A stretch of DNA of 61,964 nt from Actinomycetes bacterium (GCA_021802485.1 JAJZXF010000006.1:1-61964), one strand, 5' to 3'; positions 50,911-61,329 are shown, numbered from the stretch's first letter. Made by a program: numbers and translations. The notes: generated from the sequence alone by a model not told the origin.

Positions 50911-51918
50911 GTGCGCGGTGAGAAAGCAGTGATCGTGGATGCTAGCGAGGAGTCGATCACGCTAGCTGCCAGCATGCTGAAGGCTGGGCGCATAGTAGGT
51001 GTCCCCACGGAGACGGTCTACGGCCTTGCAGCAGACGCGTCCAACGCCGAAGCGGTGGCGAGGGTATTCGCGATTAAGGGCCGTCCCGCTGGCCTTCCCT
51101 TGATCGTGCATCTTGATGTAGGGGCGAGTATCGCCGCCTGGGCGCTTGACGTGCCTGATGATGCATTCCGCCTCGCGAGTAGGTTCTGGCCAGGCCCTCT
51201 CACGCTGGTCTTGAGGCGGGATCCGTCGGTTCTAACGGCGGTGACTGGAGGCTTGGACACGGTTGCCCTCCGGATGCCTGCCCATCCGGTCGCACAGCGC
51301 CTCCTTGCGGTCTTCGGCGGTGGCCTTGCGGCGCCGTCGGCCAACCGGTTCGGCCGTGTGAGTCCGACAACTGCTCACGACGTGTTCGCTGACCTTGGTG
51401 GCGAAGTCGACCTCGTTGTCGATGGCGGGCCCTGCGAGGTCGGAATTGAGTCAACTATCGTTGCATTCGACGGTGGTGAGGTTACGATCCTGCGTGCCGG
51501 CGCTACGAGTCCGGGGGAGATCGCAGGGGTGCTTGGGCGCCAGGTGCGTACGGTAACGGGAGGCCTGGTGGAGAGCCCGGTGCGGGCGCCGGGAATGCTG
51601 GAATCGCATTATGCGCCAGATACCCCGCTGGAGTTGTGTGCTCCGCACGAGGCTGAACTCCGCGGAGCTGAACTCACCTCGAGTGGTCTGCGGTTTGGAA
51701 TGCTGTCACTTGGAGGCGTGAGCGCGCAGGGAGCGGCGGTGGTTTGGGACGCGGGTGGCGACATTGCTGTTCTCGCTCGCTCGCTTTATCGGTGGCTTCG
51801 TGAGGCCGATGTCCAAGCCCTGGATCTAGTAGTTGTCGCCTTGCCTCCCGACGAGGGCCTCGGCGTAGCGATCAGGGACCGTCTACAGCGTGCGGCCCGT
51901 CGTTCGAAATCTCCGTAA
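50911..51918 (+). CDS. Threonylcarbamoyl-AMP synthase (Sua5/YciO/YrdC family; start approximate)
   Basis: AGRIVGVPTETVYGLAADASNAEAVARVFAIKGRPAGLPLIVHL ... APSANRFGRVSPTTAHDVFADLGGEVDLVVDGGPCEVGIESTIV. Confidence 0.93.
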   Translation: MRGEKAVIVDASEESITLAASMLKAGRIVGVPTETVYGLAADASNAEAVARVFAIKGRPAGLPLIVHLDVGASIAAWALDVPDDAFRLASRFWPGPLTLVLRRDPSVLTAVTGGLDTVALRMPAHPVAQRLLAVFGGGLAAPSANRFGRVSPTTAHDVFADLGGEVDLVVDGGPCEVGIESTIVAFDGGEVTILRAGATSPGEIAGVLGRQVRTVTGGLVESPVRAPGMLESHYAPDTPLELCAPHEAELRGAELTSSGLRFGMLSLGGVSAQGAAVVWDAGGDIAVLARSLYRWLREADVQALDLVVVALPPDEGLGVAIRDRLQRAARRSKSP

Positions 51919-51946
51919 TTGCCAGGCTCGAGAGAGGAGCTGATTC

Positions 51947-52648
51947 ATGTCCACAACGCAACCCTCGGTTCCTAACATTCCCTCCGGTGACCTGGAGATA
52001 GCCCGACCGAGACTCGTGGTCGGTGTGTGTGGTGTTGGGACCGAGGTTGGCAAGACATGGGTTACAGCCCGGGTAGCAGAACGATTGCGACATGCGGGTT
52101 TTGCAGTATCGGCACGCAAACCAGCCCAGTCGCACGAACCAGACGACGTGAACACGGACGCGGCAATCCTTGCTGCTGCGACCGGCGATGCAGCCCAGGC
52201 AGTATGTCCGGAAGTCCGCGACTACGCCGTGGCAATGGCGCCTCCCATGGCTGCCGCGTACCTGGGCCTAGCGCCCTTCAGCGTGGCTGACCTGCTGGCC
52301 GAGCTTCACTGGCCTCGAGGCTGTGACGTGGGGTTCGTTGAGTCAGCCGGGGGGGTTCTCTCACCGATTGCATCCGACGGAGACACGCGCGATCTCATCA
52401 GGCAGACGGATCCCGATCTCGTAGTGCTTGTAGCTGATGCGGGACTCGGTGTCATCAATGCTCTTAGGTTGTCCATAGCCGCCCTTGCGCCGCTTCGTCC
52501 TATAGTCCTGTTGAATCGCTTTGACGACTGCGACGAGCTGCATTGTCGCAATCTGTCCTGGTTGCGCAGCGTGGATAGGCTCGATCCGGTGACCTCGCCC
52601 CAGGGACTTTGTGATCTGATCATCGGCATCCTGGACAGAACAAGATAA
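51947..52648 (+). CDS. bioD: Dethiobiotin synthetase-like protein
   Basis: GVCGVGTEVGKTWVTARVAERLRHAGFAVSARKPAQS ... DVGFVESAGGVLSPIASDGDTRDLIR. Confidence 0.85.
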   Translation: MSTTQPSVPNIPSGDLEIARPRLVVGVCGVGTEVGKTWVTARVAERLRHAGFAVSARKPAQSHEPDDVNTDAAILAAATGDAAQAVCPEVRDYAVAMAPPMAAAYLGLAPFSVADLLAELHWPRGCDVGFVESAGGVLSPIASDGDTRDLIRQTDPDLVVLVADAGLGVINALRLSIAALAPLRPIVLLNRFDDCDELHCRNLSWLRSVDRLDPVTSPQGLCDLIIGILDRTR

Positions 52649-52708
52649 CCAGGTCTCGCCAGCTTGCCCTGATCTCAAGTCAATGACGTTGATCTGTTTG
52701 TTTGTGAG

Positions 52709-52741
52709 CGCTATCTCGGCCTTTCAGGGCCGAGATAGCGA
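52709..52741. terminator. Perfect 13-bp-stem hairpin downstream of bioD (terminator or IS200-end structure)
   Basis: CGCTATCTCGGCC-TTTCAG-GGCCGAGATAGCG. Confidence 0.6.
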
Positions 52742-52781
52742 ACATCGGACTGGGCTGGTAGGCGGTAGCGACACGTCTTGC

Positions 52782-53175
52782 TTACTGCGGGATTTTCTGG
52801 CGAGCAATGTACTCGGAGATGACCGACAGAGGCGCACCACCACAGGACCCTGCGGAGTACGACGGCGACCAGAGGTGTTCTTTCCACAGGAACTTCGAGA
52901 TGCGACGGGGGAACTCTTTTCTCAGGATGCGGGCCGACACGCGCTTTGGGAGGTTCACGAGGATAGAGATCTGCACAGTGGGTGGATACTAGACAAGCAG
53001 ATGTACGTGGTCCTCCACGACGTTGAACTCAGTGAGGGTTGTGTGACAAGTCCTCGCAGGTTTCCAACATGGGTCTCGTGACAACGAGGAAGGTTCTTCG
53101 CGAAGGCACTACGTCAGTATTTGGTCACAAATGCCAAGTGGACATGAAGATTCGATACCTGAGATCGGCCTGTTG
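52782..53175 (-). pseudogene. tnpA: Degenerate IS200/IS605 TnpA transposase, copy 1
   Basis: SARILRKEFPRRISKFLWKEHLWSPSYSAGSCGGAPLSVISEYIARQK; upstream EFNVVEDHVHLLV in another frame. Confidence 0.75.
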
Positions 53176-53227
53176 TGTATATGAGGGTCCGGTATCCAGT
53201 GTGGTGATACATGCCTATGGGACCATG

Positions 53228-53466
53228 TGTCGACCGCCACGCTAAATGAGCACGGGGAGACATTCAACGTGAGCACGGCCGGCACCAACGCCATGGCCAC
53301 ATTGTGCGTCGCCTCTCGTTCCTGTCAAGGCCGAAAGTCCAGCATGTGAGGGTCGTCTGCGGCCTTGACAGTTTCCTCGTCGGCGACGATGTGGGCGTCC
53401 ATGCGATGGATTCCATCCTCGCGCTCTGTGTCGTTGTCGTGATCAAATGACCTGTCGCCCAACACC
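53228..53466. repeat. 239-bp dispersed direct repeat, copy 2
   Basis: 2 differences by eye from 18859-19097. Confidence 0.95.
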
Positions 53467-53475
53467 TCTCAGCGT

Positions 53476-53736
53476 GTCGCGCCGGTAATCGTCGAGACCA
53501 CCGAAGACGATGTGACTGGTGTCGCGGGCATCGCGCTCTTCGGTGAGCTACTCGATCACCTGGGCCTCGTCGAGGCTGTTGATCGCCGAAACCTCCGCCC
53601 GATCGGACCGGGCGGCTATAGCGGCGGGGAGTGCTACCGAGCGATCGTCGAGCTCCAGTTGGCTGGCGGCGACTTCATCTCCGACGTGTCGCTCTCCAAG
53701 ACGAAGCGCTGTGAAGATGTCAGCGAACCCAAGTAG
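53476..53736 (+). pseudogene. IS1380-family transposase N-terminal remnant
   Basis: APVIVETTEDDVTGVAGIALFGELLDHLGLVEAVDRRNLRPIGPGGYSGGECYRAIVELQLAGGDFISDVSL then off-frame. Confidence 0.65.
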
Positions 53737-53803
53737 CCAGCGATCAGGGCCTCTACGGCGTTGCGACGCGGCGGCTGGCTCACTCAACTATCTCGTTCAC
53801 CCT

Positions 53804-54025
53804 TTATTGCGTCGGCGCGGGTGCGAGCGGCCCGTTTGCCGCACACTGCGGGTGATCGCGGTGCCAACGGGCAAGGGTTGCCATCGCGCGTTCCTGCCAC
53901 CGTGCTTCAACCGGAACCGGTCCTCGCCAGTCGTCATCGGCTGCCTCGGCCCATAGGCGCACGATCTGTCGGTCATGTTCGGTAATATGCGGGGAAATCT
54001 GCGCTTCTGCTCCTTTGACGTTCCC
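53804..54025 (-). pseudogene. Unidentified coding remnant
   Basis: - strand reads KGAEAQISPHITEHDRQIVRLWAEAADDDWRGPVPVEARWQERAMATLARWHRDHPQCAANGPLAPAPTQ-stop, no clear start. Confidence 0.35.
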
Positions 54026-54069
54026 CTGTTACCAGGTGCCCCGTCCGCCATGGCGGGGATGTTTACCGG

Positions 54070-55773
54070 TTAACCGTAGAACTGTGCGGTGTTGGAGACC
54101 GAAGGATGCCGCAGTCCCGCAGGACCCTGGCCGAAGACCCGAAGGAGGTTCTCGGTTATCTTTCTCATGAAGGGCGCCCCACAGGAAGCTGAGGGAGCGG
54201 GACACGACATAAGAGAGGGGATCCAAGAGTTGGCCCCGCTTTCGAAGACGCCGGCTTTACTAGACGCCGTGGTGTAGTAGGTAGTGTCCGCGAAGTCACG
54301 CGTTGAGTGGAACTCGACATGGACAGGGGAGTGGGCGAGGATCTGGACGTTCGGAGGGTTGTTTGCCCTGCTCGGGTCATACGCTTGGAAGTCGGTTGTG
54401 AGTACGCCCGGCACCTGCGTTCCAGCAACGGCATGGGTACCCGCGAACAGCCATGAAGATGGGTCGGAGACGACGAGCGGAAAGCTCGCGTAGTTGTTGT
54501 ATCCGATGTATCTTGACCCGACGATGGTGCTTGCTGGCAATCCAGCGGGGGGCTGGCCCCACCAGTTCTGGCTCACCTCGGAATTGTTTACGCCGTAGAG
54601 GGGATCCTTCGCCGGATTACGGTAGTTGACGACCTGCATGTTTGCTCCGAGTGGTGACGCCTGAAGGCGCACCTTGCGCAGGATGGGACTTGCTCCGAAG
54701 AAGATGAGGTTCACGCCTTGGTTGAGAGCGGTCACGACCGCGTTACGCATTCGAAGGGACCACTCTTCATCGTGCCCGGGCGAGATCAGCACTCTGTGGT
54801 TGGCGAGTAGGTTCCCGTGGGTCGCCAGTGTTATGTCAGTCCAGTATGTGACGTCTAGGCCGTGCTTTTCGGCAAGGCGAGTAAGGGGATACATCTCGCC
54901 CAGGTAAGTGCCTGCGCCGTTACCAAAACTGTTTGCATATGGCCGGTCAAACGATACGACCCGGGCCCTGGTGGAGCAGGGGTAGTGGTTCGGTTGACAT
55001 GGGGTCCCACCTTGGTAGAGGTCGTATCCTCCAAACGGATTGAACACCTGATCAGTCAGCGCTGCGGTCATTAGCACGTAGGCAGCATGGCTGGACGGGT
55101 CCCAGATGGTGAGCGGAACGTAGCTCTGCTGGCCACCGCTTCCGATGAGCTTAAGAAGGTACTGTCCTTGGACCCAATGCCTACTCACGGTGAAGGATAG
55201 GGACTCGGTCCATGCACACTGGACCATGTTCACCCCGGCTGTGACGGGACAGGCTGGTTGCACTGCGCCGGTGATCTCGCTCGAGCGCCATATCAGCCGA
55301 GCGCCCTTTCCCTGGTAGTAGCCCATGCGGAACGCATCGACGTGGAAGCTTGGCGCCTGTGTGGAGACGTAGAGGGCTACCTGTTGGCCCGAGCGTGCCT
55401 GGACCCGGCTCGCGTACCCCATGATGCCGTTGGCGGTCTGAGGGCCTGTGATCCTCCAGCGCGTCGTGCCGGGCTTCGCGTTCTCCCGGATGACCCAGTT
55501 CGCCTCGATGCCATAGTGTCCTGTGAACGTGGCGGGTCTGGTCTTTGCTCCGTGTTTCCCATGTCCGTGGACCCCTCCAAGCTTGCCAGCCTTTGGATGT
55601 TGCGATCCTCCTGGGCTCGGGTGTGATGCGGAGTGAGACGACCCGGAGAACGCCACCAGAGCAGCCATGATCACGACCGCGGCGAGCACCGCGAACGATC
55701 CGGCGAGAAGGCCGGCCTGTTTGCGCCTGCGGCGCGTTCGCAATCGGCCGTGGCGGGCGTGGCTTGACGGCAT
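54070..55773 (-). CDS. Exported protein resembling the N,N-dimethylformamidase large-subunit C-terminal domain
   Basis: N-terminal TM/signal segment; ALTDQVFNPFGGYDLYQGG, VSFDRPYANSFGNGAGTYLGEMYPLTRLAEKHGLDVTYWTDITL, LISPGHDEEWS. Confidence 0.65.
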   Translation of the reverse strand: MPSSHARHGRLRTRRRRKQAGLLAGSFAVLAAVVIMAALVAFSGSSHSASHPSPGGSQHPKAGKLGGVHGHGKHGAKTRPATFTGHYGIEANWVIRENAKPGTTRWRITGPQTANGIMGYASRVQARSGQQVALYVSTQAPSFHVDAFRMGYYQGKGARLIWRSSEITGAVQPACPVTAGVNMVQCAWTESLSFTVSRHWVQGQYLLKLIGSGGQQSYVPLTIWDPSSHAAYVLMTAALTDQVFNPFGGYDLYQGGTPCQPNHYPCSTRARVVSFDRPYANSFGNGAGTYLGEMYPLTRLAEKHGLDVTYWTDITLATHGNLLANHRVLISPGHDEEWSLRMRNAVVTALNQGVNLIFFGASPILRKVRLQASPLGANMQVVNYRNPAKDPLYGVNNSEVSQNWWGQPPAGLPASTIVGSRYIGYNNYASFPLVVSDPSSWLFAGTHAVAGTQVPGVLTTDFQAYDPSRANNPPNVQILAHSPVHVEFHSTRDFADTTYYTTASSKAGVFESGANSWIPSLMSCPAPSASCGAPFMRKITENLLRVFGQGPAGLRHPSVSNTAQFYG

Positions 55774-56140
55774 GCCTCAGGAGAATACACGCAGGAGAGC
55801 GGTCCCGTGTTGCAGAGTAACTCCAGCAATAACATGGCGAGTTCCACTGGTCGTCGGACTACTCGGTATTGCGATCATATGTTTGATGCTGCTGAACAGG
55901 TGCAACAGTTCCCAGGACAGGTGTGCAGTTGCCTTATTCCGCGGCCTTGACCCCTTACGGAAGGGCTCAAGGCTGTATGCAGCTCAATCTCAGGAACGTC
56001 GCGCGCCATCCGAATTGGAACCTGTCGTAGTACACTACGCAAGTATGTCCTTCGGGCGACAGCGGGGCTGGTCGTTCGGGCCAAGCGGTTATAACCGCGG
56101 CTGAGTGAAGATCAAAGCTATGGAAGGGAAAGGCAAGTAC

Positions 56141-56842
56141 ATGATCAGTAGCCGTTCTATTCGTGTTGGGATCGGTCTTGGGGCGGTAGCGCTCCTGGCA
56201 GCGGCATGCAGTAGCACAAGCACGCCAGCGTCTACAACAAGTACCGTCAAGAAGGTTAGGACGACCGTTGCTGCGCCGGTGCCGGTGCTGAAGACGGCCA
56301 CGGTCACGATCTCTGGCAAACCGACGGTCGTCCTGGTCAACAACCAGGGGTACACCCTTTACTACTTCACGCCCGACACATCCAGCGCGGCAAAGTGCAC
56401 CGCAAGCTTCAAGCTCCCGAACGGCAAGGCATGCACGCTAGTCTGGCCTCCGCTTGTTCTTTCCTCCGGCACCCCAAGCTCGACGGCATCGTTGTCCGGT
56501 ACCTTGAGCACAGTGAGCGACGGCAACGGTCGCCAGGTCGAGTATCAAGGCCATCCCCTGTACCACTTTGCTGGTGACACTGCACCCGGGCAGGCAAACG
56601 GGCAGGGGCTGTTGGGCAAGTGGTGGGTGGCTACCCCGGGCCTTGGAAGTGTTGCGTCGCCAAGTTCGACGTCCAAGTCGACCAACCCTTCGTCGCACAG
56701 CGCGTCTACATACTCCAGCGGCTCGTCTACCAGCCCGTCTGGCGCTTACGGTGGCTCGACCGGCACCCCCTCGTACGGTGGCTCGACCGGTGCGCCTAGC
56801 GTTCCGCCCTCCTACGGTGGCTCGACCGGCTCGTACGGCTGA
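56141..56842 (+). CDS. Secreted lipoprotein of COG4315/PF03640 type with GGSTG-repeat tail
   Basis: Lipobox LAAAC; LVNNQGYTLYYFTPDTSSAAKCTASFKLPNGKACTLVWPPL ... GHPLYHFAGDTAPGQANGQGLLGKWWV. Confidence 0.78.
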   Translation: MISSRSIRVGIGLGAVALLAAACSSTSTPASTTSTVKKVRTTVAAPVPVLKTATVTISGKPTVVLVNNQGYTLYYFTPDTSSAAKCTASFKLPNGKACTLVWPPLVLSSGTPSSTASLSGTLSTVSDGNGRQVEYQGHPLYHFAGDTAPGQANGQGLLGKWWVATPGLGSVASPSSTSKSTNPSSHSASTYSSGSSTSPSGAYGGSTGTPSYGGSTGAPSVPPSYGGSTGSYG

Positions 56843-57044
56843 GCCTGAGGTCCCAACCACGGTGTTTTGCCATTATGGGTGGGCGCAAGCTCGTCAAGGC
56901 GGCTGATCCCGGTTGGCTTGATGAGCAGGCGCCCGCTGGAGGCGTGAGCGGTTCTTGCTAACAGGAGCGGTGAACACTTTCAGCTGGTTTCAGATGGTTA
57001 CGGATGGTGGCGTTTAAGACCTTTCCGTTAAGGTAAGGTTTTCC

Positions 57045-58814
57045 ATGCCCGTGTTACGTACTCGAGGAAGTGATGAGCGCCAGTTAGATGCGCGAAGCGA
57101 TCACTACAAGTGGATCGCGCTGTCGAACACTACGCTCGGCGTCCTCATGGCGGTGCTGAACCAGTCGATCATCTTGATCGCTCTCCCCGACATCTTTCGT
57201 GGCATTAGCATTAATCCACTCTTGCCTGCCAACACTGGATACCTGCTGTGGATGCTCATGGGTTTCATGGTGGTCATGGCGGTGCTCGTGGTAAGCCTTG
57301 GGCGTCTGGGCGATATATTTGGCCGCGTCAGGATGTACAACCTTGGCTTTGCTGTTTTCACCCTTTTCTCCATACTGCTCTCAGTCACCTGGATGCATGG
57401 AACCGGTGCGGCGATGTACTTGATCATCTTGAGGGTTGGCCAGGGCGTTGGCGGCGCACTGCTGATGGCGAACTCTAGCGCGATCCTGACCGATGCGTTC
57501 CCGCCCGACCAGCGGGGCCTTGCTATGGGGATCAACAATGTCGCGATGATCGCTGGATCCTTCATCGGTCTTGTCCTTGGTGGCCTGCTTGCCCCTGTCG
57601 AGTGGCGGCTCGTGTTCCTTGTATCGGTGCCTTTCGGGCTCTTCGGGACCGTCTGGGCGTACTTGAAGCTTCGCGACCACGGCGAGCGCGCCAAGGCGCA
57701 TATTGACTGGTGGGGCAACATCACGTTTGCTTCGGGTCTTGTGATGATTCTGGTGGGAATCACATATGGCCTCTTACCCTATGGCGGCCACACTATGGGA
57801 TGGACCAGCCCATTTGTTCTGTCGATGGTTCTTGGCGGCACGATCGTGCTCGTTGTGTTTTGTTTCTTGGAGATGCGTGCCAAGGAGCCGATGTTCCGCC
57901 TCGGGCTGTTCCGCATCAAGGCATTTGCTGCTGGTAACTTCGCGAATTTGTTGGCAGCGCTGAGCCGTGGCGGGATGATGTTCATCATCATCATCTGGTT
58001 GCAGGGGATCTGGCTGCCCCAGCATGGTTTCAGCTTCAGTCAGACGCCTCTATGGGCGGGGATATACATGCTGCCACTTACGGCCGGTTTCCTTATCGCG
58101 GGCCCGACCTGTGGTGTTCTGGCGGATCGTTACGGTGCAAGGCCGTTTGCCACGGTCGGGCTCTTAGTCTCCGCGGGTACGTTTGTGGCATTGCAAGCGC
58201 TGCCGGTTGACTTCTCCTACGTTGGCTTCGGTTTTATCCTCTTCGCGAATGGTCTAGGCATGGGTGCGTTTGGCGCGCCAAACCAGACTGGGATCATGAA
58301 CAGCCTACCGCCAGCTCAGCGTGGCGTCGGAGCCGGCATGACGGCGACGTTCATGGCCTCGGCTCAGGTGCTCTCAATCGGGATCTTCTTCACCTTGATG
58401 ATCCTTGGCCTCTCTGCGAGCCTCCCCTCGGCGCTCTTTCACGGACTCACCGTCAACGGGGTCGGTGTCCATACGGCACGCAGAGTGTCCGCGCTACCTC
58501 CGGTGGGCAGCTTGTTCGCCGCGTTCCTCGGTTACAATCCGCTGCGTGAACTGCTCGGGCCAGCTCTTTCGCACCTGAGCGCGCATTCCGCTGCTCATCT
58601 CACGAGCCGTTCGTTCTTTCCGCGCCTCATTGCCCCGCCGTTCGGTAAGGGGTTGCATGAGGCGTTTGATTTCGCGTTTGCCGCTTGCCTGTTAGGAGCG
58701 GTGGCGTCCTTCCTGCGGGGTGGCAAGTACCACCACGGCCAGGACGAGCTGGCGCTCGCGCACGAACCAGCGAGCCAGGCAATGGCGGAGACTACAGCGG
58801 GGGTGGTCGATTGA
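57045..58814 (+). CDS. MFS transporter, DHA2 (EmrB/QacA) drug:H+ antiporter-like, copy 1
   Basis: ALPDIFRGISINPLLPANTGYLLWMLMGFMVVMAVLVVSLGRLGDIFGRVRMYNLGFAVFT. Confidence 0.9.
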   Translation: MPVLRTRGSDERQLDARSDHYKWIALSNTTLGVLMAVLNQSIILIALPDIFRGISINPLLPANTGYLLWMLMGFMVVMAVLVVSLGRLGDIFGRVRMYNLGFAVFTLFSILLSVTWMHGTGAAMYLIILRVGQGVGGALLMANSSAILTDAFPPDQRGLAMGINNVAMIAGSFIGLVLGGLLAPVEWRLVFLVSVPFGLFGTVWAYLKLRDHGERAKAHIDWWGNITFASGLVMILVGITYGLLPYGGHTMGWTSPFVLSMVLGGTIVLVVFCFLEMRAKEPMFRLGLFRIKAFAAGNFANLLAALSRGGMMFIIIIWLQGIWLPQHGFSFSQTPLWAGIYMLPLTAGFLIAGPTCGVLADRYGARPFATVGLLVSAGTFVALQALPVDFSYVGFGFILFANGLGMGAFGAPNQTGIMNSLPPAQRGVGAGMTATFMASAQVLSIGIFFTLMILGLSASLPSALFHGLTVNGVGVHTARRVSALPPVGSLFAAFLGYNPLRELLGPALSHLSAHSAAHLTSRSFFPRLIAPPFGKGLHEAFDFAFAACLLGAVASFLRGGKYHHGQDELALAHEPASQAMAETTAGVVD

Positions 58815-60688
58815 ACAGTTCCGAGCGACCAGGCGGAGAGGCCGTCGACCAGCGACCTCGGGGATCCCACGACGATGGCCGCTACAAGTGGATCGTTCTT
58901 TCGAACACCACCCTTGGCGTGCTCATGGCGATGATCGACCTGTCGATCATGCTGATCGCACTCCCGGATATCTTTCGTGGGATCCATATCGACCCGTTGG
59001 CGCCAGGGAACTCCTTCTACTTGTTGTGGATGATCCTTGGCTTCATGGTTGTGACCAGTGTGCTGGTGGTAAGTCTCGGTCGCCTTGGTGACATGTATGG
59101 CCGCGTTCGCATGTACAACCTCGGCTTTGCGGTTTATACCGTGTTCTCGTTGTTTCTCAGCGTAACCTGGATGAGTGGGACTGCGGGCGCGATCTGGCTG
59201 GTGATCATGCGGATCTTTCAAGGGGTTGGTGCGGCTCTCCTGATTGCGAACTCGGCGGCCATCCTGACAGACGCGTTCCCCGAGGACCAGAGGGGTATGG
59301 CTCTTGGCATCAACCAGGTGGCTGGCATCAGTGGCTCCTTTATCGGGCTTGTACTCGGTGGTCTGCTGGCACCGATCCAGTGGCGTCTCATATTCCTGGT
59401 CTCGGTGCCTGTTGGGATCTTTGGTACTATTTGGGCCTACCGTAAGCTCCGGGAGGTCCCAAGGCGGCGTACGGTGCAACTGGACTGGTGGGGAAACCTG
59501 ACGTTTGCCCTTGGGCTGATCGGGATCATGGTTGGGATCACCTACGGGATCCAGCCCTATGGGCATTCCGATATGGGATGGACGAGCCCCTTCGTTCTCG
59601 GATGCGTCAGTGCTGGGGTGGCAATGCTGATGGCCTTTGTGGTGATCGAGAAGCGGGCAACAGTACCGATGTTCCGCCTCTCGCTCTTTCGTATACGGGC
59701 GTTCACTGCTGGCAGCATTTCGACCCTGCTGGCAAGCATCGGTCGCGGTGGGCTCATGTTCATGTTGATCATTTGGTTGCAAGGGATCTGGTTGCCAGAG
59801 CATGGCTACAGCTTCGCTCGGACTCCTTTGTGGGCAGGCATCTACATGTTGCCGCTCACGATGGGGTTTCTGGTTGCAGGGCCGGTGTCTGGGTACCTGT
59901 CCGATCGCTATGGATCGCGACCGTTTGCGTCCGGAGGGATGGTGGTCGCCGCGGGATCGTTCTTTCTCCTGGAACTTCTTCCCGTGAACTTCCCGTACTG
60001 GGCATTTGGCCTCATCTTGTTGCTAAACGGCTTGGCTATGGGCGCCTTTGCTGCACCGAACCGCGCTGGCGTGATGAACAGCCTGCCAGCGGAGCACCGC
60101 GGTGTCGGTTCCGGGATGAACGCTACGTTCCAGAACGCAGCGCAGGTGCTTTCGATCGGAGTGTTCTTTACTCTAATGATCGTCGGTCTTTCGGCCAGGC
60201 TGCCGACGACCCTTTATCGCGGCCTTATGGCCCACGGTGTGCCAACGCACGTTGCCGAGCGGGTTGCGCATATACCGCCGGTGTCCACCCTATTCGCTGC
60301 CTTCCTTGGCTACAGCCCGGTAAAACACCTCATTGGAGCGAAGGTGCTGGCGAGCCTGCCGGCCCACCAGGCCAAGCTGCTGACGGGCCGTTCGTTCTTT
60401 CCGTTGTTGATCTCAGCACCGTTCTCCGACGGATTGCACGCTGCTTTTGACTTCTCGGTCATCGCGTGCCTTGTAGCAGCTGGAGCTTCCTGGCTGCGTG
60501 GCGGGAAGTACCATTACAGCGATGAGGCTTCCCTGGGAGAACAGGCAACAGAGGCGCTCGTCGAGCCTGATGGCGCCCAGGTACTAAGGGGTGGTTCTTT
60601 GGGCATTTTGGAGCCGCGCGTCTCGCAGAGATCCAGCGTCACGCGGCGTGGCGGTGATGGAATACCAGGGTCAGGCGGAATCGGCTGA
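58811..60688 (+). CDS. MFS transporter, DHA2-like, copy 2 (TTG start)
   Basis: ALPDIFRGIHIDPLAPGNSFYLLWMILGFMVVTSVLVVSLGRLGDMYGRVRMYNLGFAVYT; start overlaps copy 1 stop. Confidence 0.9.
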   Translation: MNSSERPGGEAVDQRPRGSHDDGRYKWIVLSNTTLGVLMAMIDLSIMLIALPDIFRGIHIDPLAPGNSFYLLWMILGFMVVTSVLVVSLGRLGDMYGRVRMYNLGFAVYTVFSLFLSVTWMSGTAGAIWLVIMRIFQGVGAALLIANSAAILTDAFPEDQRGMALGINQVAGISGSFIGLVLGGLLAPIQWRLIFLVSVPVGIFGTIWAYRKLREVPRRRTVQLDWWGNLTFALGLIGIMVGITYGIQPYGHSDMGWTSPFVLGCVSAGVAMLMAFVVIEKRATVPMFRLSLFRIRAFTAGSISTLLASIGRGGLMFMLIIWLQGIWLPEHGYSFARTPLWAGIYMLPLTMGFLVAGPVSGYLSDRYGSRPFASGGMVVAAGSFFLLELLPVNFPYWAFGLILLLNGLAMGAFAAPNRAGVMNSLPAEHRGVGSGMNATFQNAAQVLSIGVFFTLMIVGLSARLPTTLYRGLMAHGVPTHVAERVAHIPPVSTLFAAFLGYSPVKHLIGAKVLASLPAHQAKLLTGRSFFPLLISAPFSDGLHAAFDFSVIACLVAAGASWLRGGKYHYSDEASLGEQATEALVEPDGAQVLRGGSLGILEPRVSQRSSVTRRGGDGIPGSGGIG

Positions 60689-61253
60689 TATGTTTGCGAA
60701 GATGTCCAATGCCGATCGAGACACCGATCGCGATGCTGAACTAGATGGAGGATCGCAAGCGCTCTGCCGGGAGACCACGACCGGTCCAACTGGTGCAACA
60801 GCGGGGATCAGGATCGGCGATGTAGCAGCTCGGGCTGGCGTGTCAACACGGACGCTGCGGTACTACGAAGAGCTGGGGCTCCTTGCGCCGTCTGGCCACA
60901 CCGCTGGCGGAGAGCGGCGCTACGAGCCTCAGGACCTCGCTAGGTTGGAGCGGATCATGGAACTCAAGGAACTTCTGGGGATGAACCTGGAAGAGATCCG
61001 GAGTTTCCTGTCCTCGCAGACGCGTCTGGATGAATTGCGAGTTGCCTACCAGGCCCAAGAGCACGACACCGGCGAGACTGCGAGGCAGCAACGGCGCGCG
61101 ATTCTTGAGGAGGCGTTTGATCTCCAGGCGCTGTTTATCGAGCGATTGGATGCGAAGCTCGAACGGATGGTGGAATTTCGTTCGCAGATGAACGATGACA
61201 TCGAACGCTGCCGGAGCCTACTGGTCGAGTTGATGGAGGCGGTTGAGAGTTGA
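60657..61253 (+). CDS. MerR-family transcriptional regulator
   Basis: IRIGDVAARAGVSTRTLRYYEELGLLAPSGHTAGGERRYEPQDLARLERIMELKELLGMNLEEIRSFL. Confidence 0.9.
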   Translation: MEYQGQAESADMFAKMSNADRDTDRDAELDGGSQALCRETTTGPTGATAGIRIGDVAARAGVSTRTLRYYEELGLLAPSGHTAGGERRYEPQDLARLERIMELKELLGMNLEEIRSFLSSQTRLDELRVAYQAQEHDTGETARQQRRAILEEAFDLQALFIERLDAKLERMVEFRSQMNDDIERCRSLLVELMEAVES

Positions 61254-61329
61254 TCCGGCTATTTCGGGCGCAAACTCGGCCCTTCAGGGCTGGGAAAGCC
61301 CGTCGTAACGTTCACAACGGGCCCTTCTG

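Noticed and set aside
58595-59803. 402-aa minus-strand ORF antisense to the MFS transporters
   Set aside because: His/Asp/Pro-rich composition typical of antisense frames opposite high-GC membrane-protein genes.
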